Source of the DNA: Brevibacillus thermoruber 423 | GTDB lineage: Bacteria > Bacillota > Bacilli > Brevibacillales > Brevibacillaceae | Reading direction: 5' to 3' | Assembly (NCBI RefSeq): GCF_000454065.1 | Contig: NZ_KE695649.1 | Location: forward strand, 618,624-682,623 | DNA length: 64,000 nt | Part shown: piece after piece, positions 59,124 to 64,000 of the stretch | Layout: each line of letters begins with the position of its first letter | How positions within the stretch are numbered: the first letter of the stretch is position 1 | Translations under genes and position numbers: made by a program | The notes under the pieces: model-generated | Told to the model about the DNA's origin: nothing | Database searches by the model: none | What the model saw: the letters and a program-made list of their open reading frames with translations, nothing else

Positions 59124-62100
59124 TTAGTGGGCGGAGACGCTGTTCGATTGCGGCGATTCTCCGAAACTGTTGACGGCGGTGACGTAATACGTGCCGCCGG
59201 CGTCTTCGGTCATGTGCACGTAGCTGGTGCCGGTCACCGATTCCAGGAGCAGGTATCCGGTTGCCGGGTCCGGGCTGAAGTAGACGTTGTACGCGATGAC
59301 CTGTTCATTTGCGCTGTTGGCCTTCCACTGCAGCTTCCAGCCGCCCTGGGCCTTTTTCAGCGTCAAAGACTTGGGCGCACTGGGCGGCGCGGCAGCGGGC
59401 TCTCCGCCGTTTCCGGCCGGCTCTCCGCCGGATCCGACGCCGGTCGAACCGTTTGGTCCAGGGAGCGGCGTTTCCGTTTGGCCGGGGACGGTCGGGTTCC
59501 CCCAGGTGCCTGCGGAATCGCCGGCCGAGGCCACCGCTGACGGCGCCGACTCCTGGCCGGTGATGTCCACGGCGGTGACGTAGTAGCCGTACCGCCCGCC
59601 GTTTGCCGACGCATCCGTATAGCTGAGCACGGCCGGGTCCTTCACCGTGGCGATGCGGACGAATCCGTTCTGCGCGTTGGCGCGGTAGACGCGGTAGCCG
59701 ATCAGGTCCGCTTCGCCGCCTGACTTCCACGAAAGCGTCACGTGCTCGCCGGAACGGACGGCGGTGACGTTGGCAGGAGCGGCGGGAGCGCCGGCCACCT
59801 CGGTCCTGGGGTCCTCCTTGTCGGGCAGGCGCTGCTCCCAATCGAGCGGCTTGGCGCTGGCCTTTTTGTTTTTGGCGAGAATCTGCTCCTTGTCGGGCAG
59901 CGGGTCCGGCGAGCGGAAGAAGATGCCCTCCGACACGAAGTCGTCCGGCGTCCCTTCCTTGGCCAGGTAGCGCTCGCCGTTGTAGAGGACGACGCGGGCT
60001 TTCTGGTGGGAGTCGTCCGTTTTGGTCGGCAGGAACTGCCGGTTGAACAGATCGGTGATCAGATGCCCCGCCTCTTTGGACAGTTCGCTCGGCAGGAGCC
60101 CGGACTTGCTGTCCACGGTGGCGGTAACGATGCCGGCCGGTTTGTCGAAGGTCTTGTCGGGCGGCGACAAGTCCGGGTGTTTGTCGAGAATCTGTTTCAT
60201 GATCTTGCCCCACACGGCCATCGGCACGTATTTGTCCCGGTCCGGTATGGGATAGGGCTCGTCGTACCCGATCCAGACGCCCATGGAAAGGTCGGGGGTG
60301 TACCCGACGAACCACAGGTCGTTGCTGTTGTTGGTCGTCCCCGTCTTGCCGGCGACGTCCACCTTGCGCGGAACGTACTGGCGGATGTGGGTGCCGGTGC
60401 CGGCGTTGACCACCGAGCGGAGCACGTCCGTGATCAGATAGGCGGTCTGTTCGCTGTACACCTGTACCGGCTCCCCTTCGTGCCGGTAGATGACCCTGCC
60501 CTGGCTGTCCTCGATCCGCTCGATCAGGTAGGCGTCCACGAACGACCCGTGGTTGGCAAAGGTGGCGTAGGCGTTGGTGATTTCCTCCACCGTCAATCCG
60601 TACGTCAGCCCGCCGATCACCCCCGTGGCGGCGTAATTGTCGCTGTCGACGAGCGTGGTGACGCCCATTTTCTTCACGTATTCCAGCGCCGTCGGGATGC
60701 CTACCTTCAGGTACGTCTTGATCGCCGGGATGTTCCAGGACATCCGCAGCGCTTCGCGGGCGCTCATGATGCCGTGAAACTTGTTGTTCCAGTTCATCGG
60801 CAGGTGGGAGCCGGTTTGCCCGTCCGCCAGCAGCACGGGGGAATCGTCGATCGGCGAGGCGGGCTGCAGCAGTCCCAGTTCAAACGCGGGCGCGTAGGCG
60901 GCCAGCGGCTTCATGGCCGAACCCGGCTGACGGGGAACGGTGGCGTGGTTGGTCTGTTCCACGTTGAAATCCCGTCCGCCGATCATGCCGAGGATGGCGC
61001 CGGTTTTGTTGTGAATCAGCATGGCGCCCACTTCTTCCAGGGCGTTTTCGATCTTTTCCGTCTTGCCGTTGGAGCGGCGAATCGTGTATGTCGCGTTTTT
61101 TCCGAAGTTTTTCGGGTCCTGGGCCACGTCCTGCATGATCGCGTTGACGTCCTTGTCGATCGTGGTGTACACCTTGTAGCCGTTGCGCAGGATGTCGCGA
61201 CGCTTCTCTTCGATCAGTTGGCGGTACTCGTTGCGTCCGACGCTGGACTTGTCCCGCCCTTTTTCCTTTAATTCGGTGTCGACCAGCGCGCGGGCGGCCC
61301 GCTCTTCGATTTCCATCATCAGGAACGGCACTTCCCGGTACGCCTGCTGCGTCGGTTTGGCCAGCCGCGCCTTCAGATCGGACGCCAGCGCTTCATCGTA
61401 CTGGGCCTGGGTGATGTACCCGTTTTCCATCATCCGGTCCAGCACCATTTTCTGGCGATCTTTTCCGCGCCGGTACCCTTCGGAGTTAAACGGCGAATAC
61501 GCCCCGGGATTTTGAATCATCCCCGCCAGATAGGAGGCTTCCGCCAGGTCCAGGTCCTTCACGTCCTTGTTGAAAATGCCCTTGGCCGCGGCCTGGACGC
61601 CGTACACATTGGAGCCGTTGGCGTTTTTCCCGAGGTAGATCTCGTTCATGTAGGCTTCGAGAATCTGGTCCTTGGAAAACATCCGCTCGATGCGCAGCGC
61701 GTTGAAGATCTCCCGCGCTTTGCGCATGTGGCTCACTTCATGGGAGAGGATGGTGTTTTTGACCAACTGCTGGGTCAGCGTGCTGCCGCCGGTGACGACA
61801 GGCTGGTTGGTCAAGTCCTGATAGGCGCCGCGCAGCGTCGACTGGAGCACGACTCCCTTGTGGTGAAAGAAGTTTTTGTCTTCGGTGGCGATGATGGCGT
61901 TGATCAGATAAGGAGAGACTTCGGATTTCCTCACCAGCCGCCTGTCCCCTTCGGACGCGCGGAGCTGTCCGATCAGCGAACCGTCGTTGTAATAGGCGAA
62001 GCCGGTGAGGTAGTTGGTGAAGATTTTTTTCTGCAGTTCTTCCCGGCTGCGCACAGGCTCGTCCTTGACGAGCGCGGCGACGTAGCCTGTCACGATGCCT

Positions 62101-62228
62101 CCGGCCAGAATGACGCCCAACAGCCCCATCAGCAGCAGGCCCTGGACCATCAGCAGGACTGTCCGCCTGCGGCCGCGGCGGCGCTTGCGCTTGGCCGGTT
62201 CAGAGGAAGAAGAGTGCTTGTTCGACAT
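59124..62228 (-). CDS. Class A penicillin-binding protein with C-terminal FN3 domains
   Basis: A 1034-residue bifunctional cell-wall synthase. It has a basic cytoplasmic tail (KRKRRRGRRR), a membrane helix (~25-50), a GT51 glycosyltransferase (IIATEDKNFFHHKG with catalytic Glu, GGSTLTQQLVKN, RKAREIFNALRIE) and a transpeptidase domain with SxxK in PGSAMKP, SxN-like MSWNI and KTGTTN. It ends with two fibronectin type III modules (~750-840 and ~930-1030) joined by a Gly/Pro linker. ATG 62228 with AGGGGG upstream. The FN3 modules probably anchor or extend the enzyme in the wall. Confidence 0.9.
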   Translation of the reverse strand: MSNKHSSSSEPAKRKRRRGRRRTVLLMVQGLLLMGLLGVILAGGIVTGYVAALVKDEPVRSREELQKKIFTNYLTGFAYYNDGSLIGQLRASEGDRRLVRKSEVSPYLINAIIATEDKNFFHHKGVVLQSTLRGAYQDLTNQPVVTGGSTLTQQLVKNTILSHEVSHMRKAREIFNALRIERMFSKDQILEAYMNEIYLGKNANGSNVYGVQAAAKGIFNKDVKDLDLAEASYLAGMIQNPGAYSPFNSEGYRRGKDRQKMVLDRMMENGYITQAQYDEALASDLKARLAKPTQQAYREVPFLMMEIEERAARALVDTELKEKGRDKSSVGRNEYRQLIEEKRRDILRNGYKVYTTIDKDVNAIMQDVAQDPKNFGKNATYTIRRSNGKTEKIENALEEVGAMLIHNKTGAILGMIGGRDFNVEQTNHATVPRQPGSAMKPLAAYAPAFELGLLQPASPIDDSPVLLADGQTGSHLPMNWNNKFHGIMSAREALRMSWNIPAIKTYLKVGIPTALEYVKKMGVTTLVDSDNYAATGVIGGLTYGLTVEEITNAYATFANHGSFVDAYLIERIEDSQGRVIYRHEGEPVQVYSEQTAYLITDVLRSVVNAGTGTHIRQYVPRKVDVAGKTGTTNNSNDLWFVGYTPDLSMGVWIGYDEPYPIPDRDKYVPMAVWGKIMKQILDKHPDLSPPDKTFDKPAGIVTATVDSKSGLLPSELSKEAGHLITDLFNRQFLPTKTDDSHQKARVVLYNGERYLAKEGTPDDFVSEGIFFRSPDPLPDKEQILAKNKKASAKPLDWEQRLPDKEDPRTEVAGAPAAPANVTAVRSGEHVTLSWKSGGEADLIGYRVYRANAQNGFVRIATVKDPAVLSYTDASANGGRYGYYVTAVDITGQESAPSAVASAGDSAGTWGNPTVPGQTETPLPGPNGSTGVGSGGEPAGNGGEPAAAPPSAPKSLTLKKAQGGWKLQWKANSANEQVIAYNVYFSPDPATGYLLLESVTGTSYVHMTEDAGGTYYVTAVNSFGESPQSNSVSAH

Positions 62229-62296
62229 AGATCTACGACCCCCTAGCGTTATCCTGATTATACCATAGGAGGGATCGGGAGGATAGAAGTGCGCCG

Positions 62297-62325
62297 TTGA
62301 CAGGGGATAGCCGCTGTGCAACAAT
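62297..62325 (+). promoter_or_regulatory. SigA promoter of tyrS
   Basis: TTGACA, 17 bases, AACAAT; transcription would start near 62332, just ahead of the T-box leader. Confidence 0.55.
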
Positions 62326-62379
62326 AACGGTGTACGTTTTTACAGCAGACCGTGGCGTCGAACGGTGACAGTAGCGAGT

Positions 62380-62580
62380 GACAAGCGGAGTTTTCAGAGA
62401 GCTGGTGGTCGGTGCAAACCAGCCCCTTCCACATCGCGAAGTACACGCCGGGAGCCTTCCGGACAATCCGGACGGAGCAGGCCGTTACCCTGCGCAATGA
62501 GCGGAAAGGGTGCCGTGCGCATCTTTTCAATTAGGGTGGTACCGCGGGTGCAGACTCGTCCCTAACCAGGGGCGGGTTTT
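62380..62580 (+). ncRNA. T-box riboswitch, tyrosine type
   Basis: Stem I holds the AGAGAGCTGGTGGTCGGTGC...ACCAG region and a specifier TAC (62442-62444, in GAAGTACACGCC), the tyrosine codon. The T-box AGGGTGGTACCGCG is at 62533-62546, and the terminator stem CTCGTCCCT / AGGGGCGGG with TTTTT follows at 62555-62581. Uncharged tRNA-Tyr should bind and allow read-through into tyrS. Confidence 0.95.
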
Positions 62581-62581
62581 T
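62555..62581 (+). terminator. T-box terminator
   Basis: CTCGTCCCT-aacc-AGGGGCGGG with G-U pairs, then TTTTTC. The antiterminator uses the T-box just upstream. Confidence 0.8.
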
Positions 62582-62628
62582 CTTATTTTTATGGATGTCA
62601 GGGATCAAGGAAAAGGAGCTGTACAGGG

Positions 62629-63900
62629 ATGAGTGTCGAACAGACAAACGAGACGTACGCGCTGACGGAAGCGCAGAAGCAGGAAGTGGAACGCCAGTTG
62701 GCGGTGATTCGCCGAGGGGCGGTGGAAATCATTCCCGAGGAGGAGCTGCGGCGCAAGCTGGAGCGCTTTGTCGCGACCGGCCGGCCGCTGAAAGTGAAGC
62801 TGGGGCTGGATCCGTCCGCTCCCGACATTCACGTCGGCCATACGGTCGTGCTGCAAAAGCTGCGCCAGTTCCAGGAGCTGGGCCACACCATCCAACTGGT
62901 CATCGGCGACTTCACCGGCCGCATCGGCGACCCGACGGGCAAGTCGGAGACGCGCAAGCAGTTGACCGAGGAACAGGTGAAGGAAAACGCGAAAAGCTAC
63001 GTGGAGCAGTTCGGCAAGGTGCTGGATGCCAGCCGCGTGGAAGTGCACTACAACTCCAGTTGGCTGGCGCCGCTGACGTTCGCCGACGTCGTGCAGTTGG
63101 CGGCCAAGACCACGGTGGCCCGGATGATGGAGCGGGACGATTTCGAGAAGCGCTTCAACAGCGGCCAGGCCATCTCGCTGCATGAATTCTTCTACCCGCT
63201 GATGCAGGGCTACGATTCGGTGGCGCTGGAAAGCGACGTGGAGCTGGGCGGCACCGACCAGAAGTTCAACCTGCTGATGGGCCGCCACCTGCAGAAAGAG
63301 TTCGGCCAGGAGCAGCAGGTGATCCTCACCATGCCGCTGTTGGAAGGGCTGGACGGCGTGCAGAAGATGTCCAAGAGCCTGGGCAACTACATCGGGGTCA
63401 ACGAGCCGCCGAACGAAATTTACGGCAAAGCGATGTCCGTGCCGGACGAGCTGATGCTCCGCTACTACGAACTGGCGACCGACATCTCCAGCGAGGAACT
63501 GGAAGCGCTGAAGAGCGGCCTCGCCGACGGCAGCGTGCACCCGCGCGACGCCAAGATGCGGCTGGCGAAAACCTTTGTGCGCATGTTCCACGGGGAGGAG
63601 GCGGCAGAAGAGGCGGAGACCTACTTCAAAACCGTCTTCCAGCAGCGCGCCCTGCCGACCGATCTGCCGGAAGTGGCGCTGGATGCGTCCGCGTACGAAA
63701 ACGGCGAGGCCAACATTGTCAATCTCGTGTTTGACCTGAAGCTGGTCGACTCCAAGGGGGAAGCCCGCCGCATGGTGCAGCAGGGGGCGGTCAAGGTAAA
63801 CGAGGAGAAAGTGGCCGACATCAATCAGAGCGTGCCGCTTGCGGACGGCATGGTCGTCCAGGTGGGCAAGCGGAAGTTTGCAAAGGTAAAGCTGGGATAA
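62629..63900 (+). CDS. tyrS: Tyrosyl-tRNA synthetase
   Basis: Class I aminoacyl-tRNA synthetase, 423 residues. HIGH-type motif HVGH at ~68-71 ([14 protein letters not shown]), KMSKS at ~246-250, and an S4 RNA-binding domain at the C-terminus ([23 protein letters not shown]). It is of the TyrZ-like subgroup rather than B. subtilis TyrS, judged from the HVGH environment. ATG 62629; preceded by a T-box leader that senses tyrosine starvation. Confidence 0.95.
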   Translation: MSVEQTNETYALTEAQKQEVERQLAVIRRGAVEIIPEEELRRKLERFVATGRPLKVKLGLDPSAPDIHVGHTVVLQKLRQFQELGHTIQLVIGDFTGRIGDPTGKSETRKQLTEEQVKENAKSYVEQFGKVLDASRVEVHYNSSWLAPLTFADVVQLAAKTTVARMMERDDFEKRFNSGQAISLHEFFYPLMQGYDSVALESDVELGGTDQKFNLLMGRHLQKEFGQEQQVILTMPLLEGLDGVQKMSKSLGNYIGVNEPPNEIYGKAMSVPDELMLRYYELATDISSEELEALKSGLADGSVHPRDAKMRLAKTFVRMFHGEEAAEEAETYFKTVFQQRALPTDLPEVALDASAYENGEANIVNLVFDLKLVDSKGEARRMVQQGAVKVNEEKVADINQSVPLADGMVVQVGKRKFAKVKLG

Positions 63901-63906
63901 CGCCAC

Positions 63907-63940
63907 GAAAGCCCGTGCCGTTTTGGCGCGGGTTTTCTTC
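63907..63940 (+). terminator. Terminator of tyrS
   Basis: CCCGTGCC-gtttt-GGCGCGGG then TTTTC. Confidence 0.8.
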
Positions 63941-64000
63941 TTTATGTTAGCGACGGCATGCAGCGGATGAAAAAACGTTGCGCCCATCAAAAAAGAGCAG

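Noticed and set aside
1-64000. CRISPR arrays, tRNA and rRNA genes
   Set aside because: No regularly spaced repeats or cloverleaf/rRNA sequences were seen by reading; a dedicated scan was not possible.

Overview
The window looks like a GC-rich member of the Bacillota, most likely Brevibacillus or a close relative (inference from content; no marker gene was searched). Supporting signs are a bacillithiol-type BrxC, ccpA beside acuABC as in Bacillus, an SftA translocase, an IMEF-type encapsulin, T-box and SAM-I leaders, a YjcZ-like sporulation peptide behind a SigK-like promoter, and purine-rich RBSs with frequent GTG/TTG starts.

Layout. 1-5.9 kb: assimilatory sulfate/siroheme operon (siroheme sulfite/nitrite reductase cut by the window edge, DUF3906, CobA-HemD fusion, APS reductase, ATP sulfurylase, APS kinase). 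6-10.5 kb: a lipoprotein and the SftA DNA translocase. 10.6-12.2 kb: an AT-richer HTH/TPR receptor overlapping a 40-codon secreted pre-peptide, which looks like an RNPP-type quorum-sensing pair. 12.5-15.4 kb: hypothetical protein, signal peptidase I, secreted metzincin protease and lipoprotein. 15.4-21.7 kb: DMT transporter/LysR pair, oxidoreductases, IclR regulator, DUF3892. 21.9-28.9 kb: aconitase, molybdopterin genes (MoaD-MoaE fusion, MoeB/ThiF, MoaC), MFS transporter. 29-34 kb: MarR-RND-adaptor efflux operon with two operators around its promoter. 34-36.4 kb: SAM-I riboswitch with mtnE, then a Fur-box-controlled unknown gene. 36.4-39.5 kb: degraded zinc-ribbon gene, intact IS21 element with target duplication, SRPBCC gene. 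39.7-43.5 kb: aminotransferase, transporter remnant, encapsulin with ferritin-like cargo, and a divergent DUF2325 gene under a Fur-like box. 43.5-46.5 kb: a trypsin-like protease gene split by a 2.2 kb serine-recombinase element. 46.7-50.3 kb: PadR, M29 aminopeptidase, small zinc-ribbon proteins, BrxC. 50.4-59 kb: FtsA-like protein with C-terminal repeats, DAHP synthase/chorismate mutase, CsoR, CcpA, an MTA/SAH nucleosidase-glutaredoxin fusion, acuCBA. 59-64 kb: class A PBP with FN3 domains, and tyrS behind a T-box.

Two observations stand out. First, the protease gene is interrupted exactly between a repeated 10-bp core (43807-43816 and 46016-46025). Joining the flanks restores an in-frame S1 protease with all three catalytic residues, and joining the element ends recreates a strongly dyad attP-like site. 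The element is therefore built for precise excision, like skin-type elements. Second, the HTH/TPR gene at 10722 overlaps a short gene whose product has a signal peptide and ends in DHGVGG, the architecture of receptor/pheromone pairs. Possible regulatory links also appear: an IclR-type palindrome shared by the iclR and aconitase promoters, and Fur-like boxes at the encapsulin/DUF2325 intergenic region and at an orphan gene.
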